Under the pieces are notes generated by a model. That model worked only from the letters and a program-made list of their open reading frames with translations. It had not been told where the DNA came from and made no database searches. From positions 124,715-188,714 of the forward strand of contig WPDH01000064.1 in assembly GCA_019137255.1 (NCBI GenBank): a DNA stretch of 64,000 nt. Reading direction: 5' to 3'. The position numbers were made by a program, and so were the translations under genes. This document shows positions 1 through 9,485 of this stretch, piece by piece. The DNA is from Corinectria fuckeliana. Its lineage: Eukaryota; Ascomycota; Sordariomycetes; Hypocreales; Nectriaceae. How positions within the stretch are numbered: position 1 is the first letter of the stretch; every line of letters starts with the position of its first letter.

Positions 1-140
1 TGCACGGGGCTCGTCTCGCTTTCTTTGCTCCATCTATCGAGCCATGTCCTGTATCGTGTATCCTTCCCAATCACACATGAGTCCTCCCGTCTATCTCGGC
101 CTACATGAGGATGCACGTGGCTGCTCTCGTCCACGATTCG

Positions 141-1141
141 TCATAGTTTATGCCGTTTTGCGCCAGTCGCAATCTTGTGAAACTCCTCTTGAGGCACCCC
201 CTTCATGAACCGCTCCAGGCCGGCAAACACCTCGTGCACGTTCTGGGTGTGCATGACATCCATCTCGGGCCTGCGGATGAGCTTCTTGATGCCGGTCAAG
301 CTCTCGCCGATCAGGTGGTCCCCGAGGCGCTCGTCAACCTCCTTCATCACCAGGGCGCGGAACTCGTCGTCGTCGCCCTTGCCGACGTCGAAGACGCCGT
401 TGACGAAGCCGCAGCGCTCCAGCTCCTGCGCCGACAACCGCTTGCTCATGATCAGCGCCTCGTTGGCCTTTGCGATGCCGAGGCGCGCGACCAGCGCGCG
501 CGACGCGAGGCCCTCGGCGACCAGGCCCAGCGACGAGAAGGGCGTGAGCAGGAAGGCGTGCGGCGCGGCGTAGACGAAGTCGGCGAAGGCGACGAGGGCG
601 GCCGTCAGCCCGATGACGGGCCCGTTGAGGCCGACGACGAGAACCTTGGGGTGCGTGGAGAAGGCGTGCGCGATGTTGAGGTTGTTGGCCACGAAGAATT
701 GCAGCCAGTGCTTGTGCATGTCCTGGCCCGAGGTGGGAGCGTTCTGGGCGAGGGAGACGTCGGCGCCTCTAGATTTATGGAGGGCGACAGGTTAGCCAAG
801 TGTTTTTTATTATATTTTTGTAATTCTCCCCCGTCTCAACTCGATCCTTGGTCTTCAATCCGTGCAGTTGAAAAGCCTCATGATGGATAGACAGCACAGA
901 CGTGAAGGATGAGCGAGGGAGGGAGGGAGGCAGGGAGGGAGCACACGCACGCAGAGAAGTAGCGGCCCTTGGCCAGCCAAACGGTGACGAAGACCTCGTC
1001 GTGGGTCGCGATCTCGCGCATCTTTTGCGCGAGGTCGTAGTACTGCGCCTGCGACAGCGAGTTGAGCTTGCGGTCATTGTCCATGGTGAGGACGGCGACG
1101 CGCCCGCGATACTCGAGGCTGATGACGGATTCCTCTGACAT
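141..1141 (-). CDS. ECI1: peroxisomal delta3,delta2-enoyl-CoA isomerase (crotonase family)
   Basis: Two exons, 1141..951 and 768..141, give a 272-residue protein; the intron (950..769) has donor GTGCGT and acceptor CTAG. The junction rebuilds the crotonase oxyanion-hole motif FSAGADV, with its first half in exon 1 and its second half in exon 2. Further on, LNGPVIGLTAALVAFADFVYA is the second conserved crotonase segment and is arranged as in yeast Eci1. The family shifts cis/trans-3 double bonds to trans-2 during beta-oxidation of unsaturated fatty acids. The C-terminus RHKL ends in HKL, a plausible PTS1 peroxisomal signal, and no N-terminal targeting signal is visible, so a peroxisomal location is inferred. 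The start is the first ATG of exon 1 (MSEESVISLEYRGRVAVL). A different peroxisomal hydratase/isomerase of the same family is possible but less likely. Confidence 0.9.
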
Positions 1142-1825
1142 GGCGGCGGTGGCGAGTCAAACAGGTAGGTAGGCACCCTGGAACTGAACAAAAGACCAGT
1201 TTTCAACAGTAAATATCTATAGATAGATAGGCACAATAAAGTAAAGCAAAACTGTTGTATCAGGCTTGCTGTATATTTTTATCTCCTTCGACAAGACCAT
1301 GGTACCTCACCCCGCCTCCTTCCTTCCTTTTTGCCCCCGGTTACTACGGAGGTGACATGGGTTTCCCCACACTCCGGCCCCGAGATGCCTCGGCTTGGCC
1401 GGTTGCGGGGGACGTAGCTGCGGCCCGGGGTCCATTTGATTTCGGCCGCCTGCTGACAGGCAAAGTGCAGTAACGCAGCTACCTACATAATCACCTCCAT
1501 CTCTCTCTCTCGGGGGATGTGTAATTTAGACCGACTACTTGGTTCCTCAACAAGCCCAAAATAAACTCGCTTAGCTTGGAAAGCAGTCAGTTAGGGAACT
1601 ACTGACCCAAACCAGTGCCATGCCCTCAAGATATAGACTACAAAGCTTTCCATGTGCAGCAAACCTCCCTTTCGACTACGTAGCAAGTCGTTTCGTGTCC
1701 ATTGCAGTCCAAACTCCCCAAGTGAAAGAAACGTCTTGCCGACTATTCGTGCAGGCGTCCCCTCCTAATCAACATCAACATCGTACCGGGCCTCATCGAA
1801 GCACTCCTCCTTGCCGATACCCCAT
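1142..1825. other. intergenic between RPA49 3' end and ECI1 start
   Basis: Nothing coding can be supported here. The stretch holds the ECI1 promoter side (with a short AGGTAGGTAGG word near 1164 and a GATA-like TAGATAGATAG near 1218) and the RPA49 3' flank. Open frames crossing 1255-1473 and 1620-1825 have no recognisable protein character. Confidence 0.5.
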
Positions 1826-3270
1826 CTATCGTCGCTTAGGGGCGATGTGTCTCTGTTTTGGGAAATTCAGAGGCAGTGCAAGCCGCGACATTTGCACCGT
1901 TGTCTTCTTCTGCTTGTCGACAATTGGCCTCACCCGGCCACCAATCTCGTGGAAATACTGGTTCATCGTCTTCTGGTCAATCTTCAGGTCGTCCCTCAGG
2001 TTCTGTGTGTCCACCTCAAAGTTGTCCACGATGCTCGCGAACACGCAGCAGTGGGTCATCAACAGGTCGATGTGGAACTTCCGCATCTGGCCCGCATCCG
2101 AGAACTTGCGTCGGATGTTCTCGATGACCGCCTCGGGCGCCGGGTCAAGAATCTCTTTCAGCTTTTCTCGTGCGGGCAACGAGCGGGTACCTCGGACCCT
2201 GCCGGGTTTGCTGTTGCGGTAGAAGAGCACCACAAAGTACAAGTACCGTAGCACTCGAAGTCGCAGCATCGCATCTTCGTTGCCCGCAATGGCGTTGACC
2301 CGTGAAGCTACAAAGCTGGACATCACCTGAATGCCTTCATTGTGCTGCACCTTCTCCTGCCATTCTCGAATTGGCACCAGGTTGAGAACGTCTCCACCAA
2401 TAATCCTGTTGGGGTCGTAGACATCTTGGATTTCGGTCGCATCCATGTTGGGAATAGGCACGGGCCTGGCTTCATCCACCACAGCCTGCAGCTCCTCTCG
2501 CGATGCCATGGTCGACGTAATCTCTCCCACGGTTTCTAGCATCGCGCGAGACGCCTCGTCAATCTTGGTCGGCAGGTCTCCAGCCTTCCTCCGAGGGGCG
2601 ATTGCGTTCAGGACGTTCTCCTGGATGGCCTTCTTGGCCTTCTTTGTACCGAATGTCTGTCCGAGATCCGTTCTTCGTTCCAGCATGCTCTGTTTACAGT
2701 TAGCCCATCTGATCAGTACAATTGTCTGGCGCGAGAGCCGGACCTGTGTGGCGTTGTGCTCGCCCGTGGCAGCTTCAGCTGCCTGCTTCGCTCGTACTAC
2801 TCCTCGCAACACCATCTTCTTAGCTTCCACCACCTGGAGCTTTCCTGTCTTCGGATCGTAGACGCCGACAAAGTGATTCAGAGGGGGCTTGGAGCCTCGA
2901 GGGCCCTCCGTCTTCAGGGTGTAGTCCAGACTTCGGTGCGCTGTCGAGTGGAGAAGGAAGTCCTTTTCGCCAGCCGACTTGGCCGGCTTCGATTTCGCTT
3001 TGGTCTCATTATTGGGAGCGTATGACTGGAAAGGGATGTCTCTAGGCACTTGGAATCCGGGAACAGTAGCTATTAAACGTTCAATTAGCATTGCGCAGTC
3101 GGTCAAATCTAGAGAGGCGGCTTCGTACCGATCACGGGGGGGCAGAACTTGGGACGGAGGACGGAGGCAACCGTGGCCGTTGAAGAGGGTGCATCGATGG
3201 CGACCTTCTTCTTGGGCTTGACGGCCGCCTCTCCGTCCCTCTTGCGCTTCTTGGCGCTGGCTTGGGCCAT
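1826..3270 (-). CDS. RPA49: RNA polymerase I subunit A49 (PAF53-like)
   Basis: Three exons, 3270..3129, 3069..2744 and 2689..1826, give 443 residues. Intron 1 (3128..3070) joins PPVI to ATVPGFQVP, the conserved N-terminal segment of the A49/PAF53 family. The start ATG opens a lysine/arginine-rich leader (KKRKRDG, KPKKK) that looks like a nuclear localisation signal. The middle contains LGQTFGTKKAKKAI, the signature just before the tandem winged-helix half, and the C-terminal half fits that domain. A49 pairs with A34.5 as a built-in initiation/elongation module of RNA polymerase I in the nucleolus. Intron 2 (2743..2690, 54 bases) has a GCTAAC branch site and AACAG acceptor, but its length is divisible by three and it has no in-frame stop, so retention would only insert 18 residues. 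It is tandem with RPL41, another ribosome-production gene. Confidence 0.93.
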
Positions 3271-4138
3271 TGTTAATCGTCCCGTAGTCGTTGCTTGAGA
3301 TCTGCCGTTTCTCGAGGTGGGATGGGGCCGCAGCCCAAAATTTTTGTTTGACCGGAAGCGGCAGAAAATTAGCGGCCGCTGTTCAGCCGGGGCGGTGAAT
3401 GTATGTAACCCCACCACATGCGCACACACACACCACGCAGCTTCGCCAGTGAGTGGCTGAGCATCAATTGACCTTCCAGGTTTCTATGCCCACTTTCATA
3501 GCGCGTAGATGCAACAAACTGCACTGACATAGAGTGTTGCGACAAGCTGTCCAGCTTCTGCCAAGCCCACAAAACGTAAATAAACTCGTAATGCGGCTTC
3601 CTTCGATTTTCTCCGAATTAAAAAAGTGACAGCCATTGAGCACCCACCGTAATTGCTGACCCATGATGCAGCAAGAAGCTTCCTCGTAGTGTCACGCGCT
3701 GTTAAAGCGCACAGCGCCAAGGCTGAGACCACAATGGTAGTTGACGAAGCTTCCCAAGCTCTATTTCCGGACTTCATAAGGCACGCACAACAAAATCACG
3801 GCGAAGGTCTAGTCGCATTTTGTTTTGTTCAGACAATATGCCATTCCAAAGAACTTGTATGATGGCAATGTGCCTTGTGGTATTCGTATTATAAACACCG
3901 TCCGTTTTCCCGACCGTCCAATTGTCATATCCCATCCTCCATGATATCCCATGTGACCACAAATAGTCGATCGTGTGCGGGGTTCAGCCACCTGACGTGG
4001 TTCCGAAGTCAAATCCTAGCGGAAGATCCCAAGGCGTCGTAGCAGCGAGTGCCCAACATCGGCCTACAGATGTCGTTCAGGCGTGTGAAATCGTAACATC
4101 ATGCAAGAGGAGTCGAGTCAGGTTGTGGGGCGAGTTGT
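3271..4138. other. intergenic, RPA49 promoter side and eL41 3' flank
   Basis: I see no supportable gene. Short open frames on both strands overlap one another and show no conserved motifs. The 3280-3420 part should contain the RPA49 promoter. Confidence 0.5.
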
Positions 4139-4424
4139 TTATTTCCTAGAGAAGTTGTGTCAACAGCGGCAGACAGGGAGAATGGCAGCGGTGGTACTCA
4201 CGAGCGAGCTCTCATCTTTCTTCTCTTGCGCTTGAGGCGACGAACGCGCTTCTTTCTCCACTTGGCTCTCATCTTGAACTCTGTCACGCGATGTTAGCAA
4301 CAGCTCGATTTCTTTGCGCGGAGGCAAGGGCAAGCCAATTCAGAACATCGAGGTACTCGCTCAATGCGCATTCTAAACCAAGCTGCCCTTGTTCTCATAT
4401 GCACGTCACGAGGAGGTAGCTTAC
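4139..4424 (-). CDS. RPL41: 60S ribosomal protein eL41 (25 residues, two coding exons)
   Basis: The coding exons are 4272..4202 (71 bases) and 4145..4139 (7 bases). The product starts MRAKWRKKRVRRLKRKRRK and ends MRARSK, 25 residues of which 17 are Arg or Lys; this is the almost invariant eL41 peptide, the smallest eukaryotic ribosomal protein. The donor GTGAGT at 4201 falls inside the Ser codon and the acceptor CTCTAG leaves only G-AAA-TAA, so the last exon supplies one base of Ser plus Lys and stop. Without splicing the frame would still stop one residue early at an overlapping TGA. A second intron lies in the 5' leader (about 4424..4281; donor GTAAGC, branch GCTAAC, acceptor GACAG); the span given includes it. 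It is divergent from the FHA kinase gene, with about 610 bases between the two start codons. Confidence 0.95.
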
Positions 4425-4882
4425 TTGTCCGTGGATGAGAATCGTGTTTGGATAAGGAACAACTCCAAGAGAAGGAGGGGGAGATTTCCGGAGCTTTAGC
4501 AAGGTCCTAGTAGGGCACACAACCCCCAGGATCCACGTGACCACCCCGCCTCAGCTTTGTGGGTCGAGGCGCACCTGCAGCACAGTGTGCTGATGCTGGC
4601 ACTGCGCATGCACTGTGCATCTGCGTCATCTGGGAAGGAACGAACCATTGCTGGCATGTCTAATCAGCATGCGCATGCTTAGTAGTAGAGCTACAAGATG
4701 AGCATGGCGAGAAGCCTGAAAACGCATTCCTCAACATCTCAAGTCTTTGCGAGTTCGAGACTACGGCGGCATTATTTCCTGCGCTACGCGGGTCTGCTAT
4801 ACTCTTTGCTCACAGACATTAATCACCCTACAGCACTAACACGACTGAACGCAGCAGGTTCACATCTTGAGTGAAATCCAAG
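4425..4882. promoter_or_regulatory. divergent promoter region of RPL41 and the FHA kinase
   Basis: The region between the RPL41 leader and the kinase ATG at 4883 must contain the promoters of both. A CA/TG-rich patch with repeated GCATGC/TGCATG words lies at about 4585-4680. I recognise no defined factor site with confidence. Confidence 0.4.
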
Positions 4883-7258
4883 ATGGACATCGATGAACCG
4901 GCCTCGGCGGCGTCAGGCGAGGCTCCAGCCGCGTACATGTATCTCGTCGACAGTCGAAGTCAAAACAGTTCTCAGCGTAGGCACTTCCGTGAAGTACCCA
5001 ATTGCACAAAGAATTGCTGTCTTCCTGCACTCATTGGTGACTCCTCTAACTGAGAGTATAGAACTGCTTCCGATCCGAGATCGAGAGATATTCAAAATTG
5101 GACGAGACCCCCGATCAAAGTATGGCACACAACACCCTTTTACTTGCCTCTCACTGACTCCTCTAGCACTCTTGCAGTTGATAACGACCCTGATTACACC
5201 GTCTCGCGGAACCACTGTGAAGTGTATGTTGTTATGTATGAGCCAACTATCAACCATATCTACGTTCGTGATCGAAAATCGTCCAATGGAACATACGTCA
5301 ATGGCGAGCTCATTGGCATTGGCCCGAGAATTTCACCTGGCTATTTGCTGCAAGATGGCGATGTCATTGAAATTCGCCCCTACTGGACATTCTTTCTTGT
5401 CCAAGAGCGTGCCCCCCCTCGCCATGATCTTGACAGCCTGCAGGCTGAAGAGTGCAAGGTATGGGTCATCTTGGTTGCCGCAAGACTACGAAACGAAACG
5501 ACTGACCCGCGTAGCTCTTCTCCGACAAGTATCTCTTGACCAACCGTTGCCTTGGCCAAGGCGCAGAGGCTGTCGTACACTTGGCAGTCGATACCACGAC
5601 TAGGAAGCAATTGGTGTGCAAAGTGGTCAATCTTGATAGACTGCAAGGTAGCAACTCCCGCGAGGAACTACGACGTAAATTTCAAGAGGCAGACCTTTTG
5701 CGACAGCTGCGACATGTGAGCTCTACGACCTATTGTGATGCTGCCTGAGCTGACCTTGCAACAGCCAAACATTCTGCCCTATGTCGACACGATCAGTTCC
5801 CCACACTCACTGTTAGTGCTTCTCCATTTAGTCGCCGACAACGAACTAAACCAACACCCTGCAGATATACCTTCACCGAACTTGCTTCAGGAGGCGACCT
5901 AATGTCATTCATCTACCGCCAGGACAAGGTCAAAGAGTTTGACTCGCGAATCATCATTCGCCAAGTGGTCCGTGGTCTTGGGTATCTTCATAAAAAGGGT
6001 ATTGTGCATCGCGACCTCAAACCTGAGAACATCCTTCTGGCATGTTCGCCCAAGATCGCGTACCATCGCGTCATGATAGCTGACTTTGGAAACTCGGCCG
6101 TTCCTCGAAGAAGCAGGATGGTTACAAACGTTGGGACTGTAAACTATCAAGCACCGTGTGTTCCCCGAAAGTCTACTCTTAGTGGAAAGAGGCACACATA
6201 TCTAACGGCGCCTTAGGGAATTTCTAACAAGCACGCAAGCTCACACTTCCGCGGTCGATATTTGGTCCCTGGGTATCGTTGCCCTCGTCCTCCTGGCGTC
6301 TAGTTCCGACTGCGAGATCGAAGACATCAACCGAATGGATCAGAGCGAGATTGAGTCTTATCTCAAGTGCACCTTCTCTGAAATGGACAGGCAACCGTCT
6401 AGAAATGGCAAGAAATTCCTCTGGGAATGTCTACAGAGAGATCCTCTTGAGAGGATGAGTGTCGTCGACGCGGAATCTCACGATTGGCTACGCACTCCAG
6501 AAAAGCATTTACACTTCTTTCAACAGTTGGACATAAAAATGTTGTCAGACTGGAAGCCTCACGACGAGCTAACGCCTATGCCATGGGAATTACCTAATCT
6601 TAGGAGCAATCCAACAACTGTGACAAAAGATTTGGGACCTCGGTTTAGTCAGTATTTTGCGACCGAGGCAACTTCACCCCTCAAAGCTCCAGGCACTATC
6701 TCTGAAAACAATCAAGTCGTTGACTTAGATGAAGAGATACTGGAGGAGAACATGCTAAAGGAGGAGATGCCCGAAGAAAAGATGCCTGAAGAAGAGATGC
6801 CACCCCCAAACCTACCGGTTCTGGCTTCCATGCCACGGATCAAGAACACAGCTGTCCGTCCGATGCAGCGGCCAGAGGACGCCGCAAAGCAGCCGCAAAT
6901 GCCTTGGCAAGGATTCAGAAAACCATCGCATCCTGTCAAGTCAGAGTACAGGGTCAGACGCATCAAAAGTTCAAAAATCAAGGGCCGCGATGCTCTGCCA
7001 CCACATCCTGGTCTTGATAGACATCTGAAGCCTTTTCGCAACTGTGATAACCGACAACAGGTTCTAGAAGAGCTTGAGAAGTCGAATACAAAGTTTCTGG
7101 TTGACCCAGATGAAATGATCCCGAGCACCCCTGAAGACGCGACACGAAAGCTCGTCACGCCGCAGGCTCCTCGGGGGCAGAAGAGGGTGCGACACGGGGT
7201 GGACAAGTTGACAGGCCAGGACCAGCTGGATAATATTCCTCGGATTACGTTCCGCTGA
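4883..7258 (+). CDS. FHA-domain serine/threonine kinase, Rad53/Chk2/Mek1 family
   Basis: Seven exons: 4883..4976, 5062..5119, 5167..5458, 5515..5715, 5765..5811, 5865..6155 and 6217..7258, giving 674 residues with the phase kept at every junction. An FHA domain (about 33-140) shows IGRDP, SRNHCEV and RKSSNGTYVNG, the phosphothreonine-binding core. The kinase domain (about 154-422) has the glycine loop LGQGAEAVV, lysine in LVCKVV, HRDLKPEN, DFG and APE across the last junction, so it should be active. The C-terminal 250 residues are unlike any domain I know and contain an acidic EEMPEEKMPEEEMP stretch near 505-525. FHA-kinases of this type act in the DNA-damage checkpoint (Rad53/Cds1/PRD-4) or meiotic recombination control (Mek1). 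I cannot tell which from sequence alone. Confidence 0.88.
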
Positions 7259-7543
7259 CGTATTGCCAACCAGACGCATCGGAACTTTACGCCAGTGTGA
7301 AATGGGGACCGACTCATCCCCGCCGGTATACTGCAGCTATATGTGCTCTGTTTCAAAAGTCATGGCGTTTGGGATCTATGGGAATTCCCCCGTACGGGAT
7401 TGTGGCACATGATGGTATTCGGGAAAATGGACTTGTTACGGGCGCTCTGACTGGCTAATTGATTGTCCGGCGGATGGACTGGACTAGATATTGACAGATA
7501 ATTGCAAGGGGGGAAGTCTGTCCATCTATGATGGCTAACAATG

Positions 7544-8533
7544 CTACTCTTCCACGTCCTTGGAATCTACTGCTCGCCATTTCGCAGGGCTACTAACCAA
7601 AACATCCTTCCAAGTCTTAGGATTGAACGTCCAGTCCGTCCTGTTATCCGGGTAGTCATTCTCGTGCCACTTCGGCCAGGCCTTTATCACGCCCTCCCTG
7701 CGCCTCCGCGCGAACAGCTCGCAGATCAACTCCGCGGCCGCGTCCTCGGCGTGCGCCTCGGCGTCCTCCGGGTCCGCAAACAGCCAGTAGTCCTCCGTGT
7801 CCGGGTACCCCGCCGGCTTCACCATGCACGGGTCGCGGTGCTGCCGGCACCGCGTGCACTTGGGCTCCTCGTCCCACCGGTGGCCCGACACCATGGCCTG
7901 CGAGCAGCGAATGCGCTTCGCGCGGCACTGCAGGCACTTGCCCTCGGCCGACCGCGCGGGCGGCTTCGGTGGCATGAAGTTGCAGCCCACCGACGTCGCG
8001 TTCACCGGGTAGCCGTCGACGTAGCGGAGCTTGTCGGTATTCATGCGGTACCAGAGCTCGTCCGAGATGTCGTCCAGCGTGTCCTCGAGCCTCTCGATGC
8101 GCCCCCTCCACTGCTCCCCTTCCTCGTCCTTGCCCTGCTCCAGCCCGCGCTTCGTCTCCTTGTCGATCTCGTCGTCCATCATGCGCTCCAGCTCCTCCCT
8201 GGTCCTCCCCTCGAGGGACTCTTCCAGATCAAGGCGGTCGTCGACGCGATCCTCGGATTCGCGGATGCGCGTCTCCTTCAGGACCTCCTTGGCCACGTGC
8301 TCGCCCCAGACCTTCTCGACGGCCTTTTTGATTTGGACCTCAAGCTCGGTTTCCTCGGCTATCCTTGCCTCCCGTTCCGCCTTGTCCCTGGCTTGGAGGG
8401 CAGCACGGCGGCGGTCTGCGATGTCGGTGACGCTGGCGAGGAGGCCGAGGCCACCGGTGGAGGGAGTGATGCTGGCGATGACATGTTCAGGAGACTCGGC
8501 TTGCGGCTCGGGTGATTGTTTCGTGACAGCCAT
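7544..8533 (-). CDS. coiled-coil protein with atypical Zn2Cys6-like cysteine cluster
   Basis: A single exon of 329 residues from ATG 8533, or 340 from an in-frame ATG at 8566; I prefer 8533 (MAVTKQSPE). Residues about 40-160 are highly charged and alpha-helical (ADRRRAALQARDKAERE and similar), suggesting a coiled coil. Then come six cysteines, CLQCRAKRIRC and CTRCRQHRDPC (C200, C203, C210, C226, C229, C236). This is C-x2-C-x6-C, a 15-residue spacer, then C-x2-C-x6-C: the fungal binuclear zinc-cluster pattern with an unusually long linker and placed in the C-terminal half instead of near the N-terminus. The tail is rich in Trp, Asp and Pro. A fungal-specific transcription-linked role is possible, but DNA binding is not shown. 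I do not recognise a named gene. Confidence 0.75.
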   Translation of the reverse strand: MAVTKQSPEPQAESPEHVIASITPSTGGLGLLASVTDIADRRRAALQARDKAEREARIAEETELEVQIKKAVEKVWGEHVAKEVLKETRIRESEDRVDDRLDLEESLEGRTREELERMMDDEIDKETKRGLEQGKDEEGEQWRGRIERLEDTLDDISDELWYRMNTDKLRYVDGYPVNATSVGCNFMPPKPPARSAEGKCLQCRAKRIRCSQAMVSGHRWDEEPKCTRCRQHRDPCMVKPAGYPDTEDYWLFADPEDAEAHAEDAAAELICELFARRRREGVIKAWPKWHENDYPDNRTDWTFNPKTWKDVLVSSPAKWRAVDSKDVEE

Positions 8534-8566
8534 GGTAGATTGTTCTGTAGTGATTAGGATTTTCAT

Positions 8567-9485
8567 GGGGAAAGTATCGTGGCATTGGCCTCTTTCTAAC
8601 TACCAAGGTATATATATATATACTGACTTGTTCATAGGGACAAGACAAATATGTGCAGATGTCAGTTTGACCCAAGTCGGTGAAGCCAAGAACACACCTT
8701 TGTTCCTGAGTTCTTCACTAGAACAAAGCTTGACAGACCCTGGAAATGGCCCGTTGAGTAACAACGGGTGGGCTGGACAAACAAACGAACAAACGAACAA
8801 ACAAACAAACAAACAAACAAACAAACAAGACAAAAACACCTCTGGAATACTCAGCCCGCCGCGAGCAGGCCATCATGCACCATGGAGTATCGTCACCGAG
8901 CGAGTTGTATAATCGGATTTCCAAACCTGGACACGTCAATTGTTGGAGTTGTTTCTCCTTAGTATGTCCCCCCTCGTTGACATGGATGGCATCCACCTCT
9001 GCGCCTTGTGGTGACATGGCCGAAAAAACATGCTCCCTTTCTTAACCTACATGACCAAAGTTCCCGTGTCGTTTGCCCTTTGCCCCTGGGCTCCTGAAAA
9101 TCTAACCACGTACGCTATCGTCGCCATGTTTCCGCCCAGGTGTGATGGGCCAACTCCCGGAAAGCTCAAGAGCAACAAGCGAGTTGCTGTCCTAAAGAAC
9201 TATGGCTCACGGATAAAAGGAAATAACGGAAAAGACCAAAATAAAACGCCAACCTATGAGTTTCGTCTCTGCCCAATGTGCCGTGGTACTAAAAACGCCC
9301 GCTTTCAAACTTCGGCGACAATCTGCGGGCCTGCTCCTGTGAGCCGCGGGCCAAAAAAAAACCCCGACGCCGTGAGAATCCAAATGGGTAACGAATAAAA
9401 AACAAGAAAGCCGTGAGGCTTCGCAGAATGGTACTGTAGCTATCGTCGCATCATATGCGAAGGTTATGTGTCGTCAAGCTCGCGA
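8567..9485. other. intergenic, includes a (CAAA)n microsatellite
   Basis: This lies between the zinc-cluster-like gene (upstream side) and the ATG1 3' end. Apart from the tetranucleotide repeat at 8777-8828 I see no gene or RNA. The frames read through the repeat are artefacts of the CAAA periodicity. Confidence 0.5.
8777..8828. repeat. (CAAA)n microsatellite with CGAA interruptions
   Basis: About 13 units of a four-base repeat, CAAA with two CGAA variants near the left end, followed by an A-rich stretch. It is non-coding and likely length-polymorphic. Confidence 0.9.

Noticed and set aside
150..890. 246-residue plus-strand frame opposite ECI1
   Set aside because: Antisense shadow of a clear crotonase-family gene in GC-rich coding DNA.
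7541..8515. 324-residue plus-strand frame opposite the zinc-cluster-like gene
   Set aside because: Antisense shadow; Arg/Leu/Val-rich without motifs.
8600..8962. Frames with CLFVCLF or QTNKQTNK repeats
   Set aside because: Translation of the (CAAA)n microsatellite.
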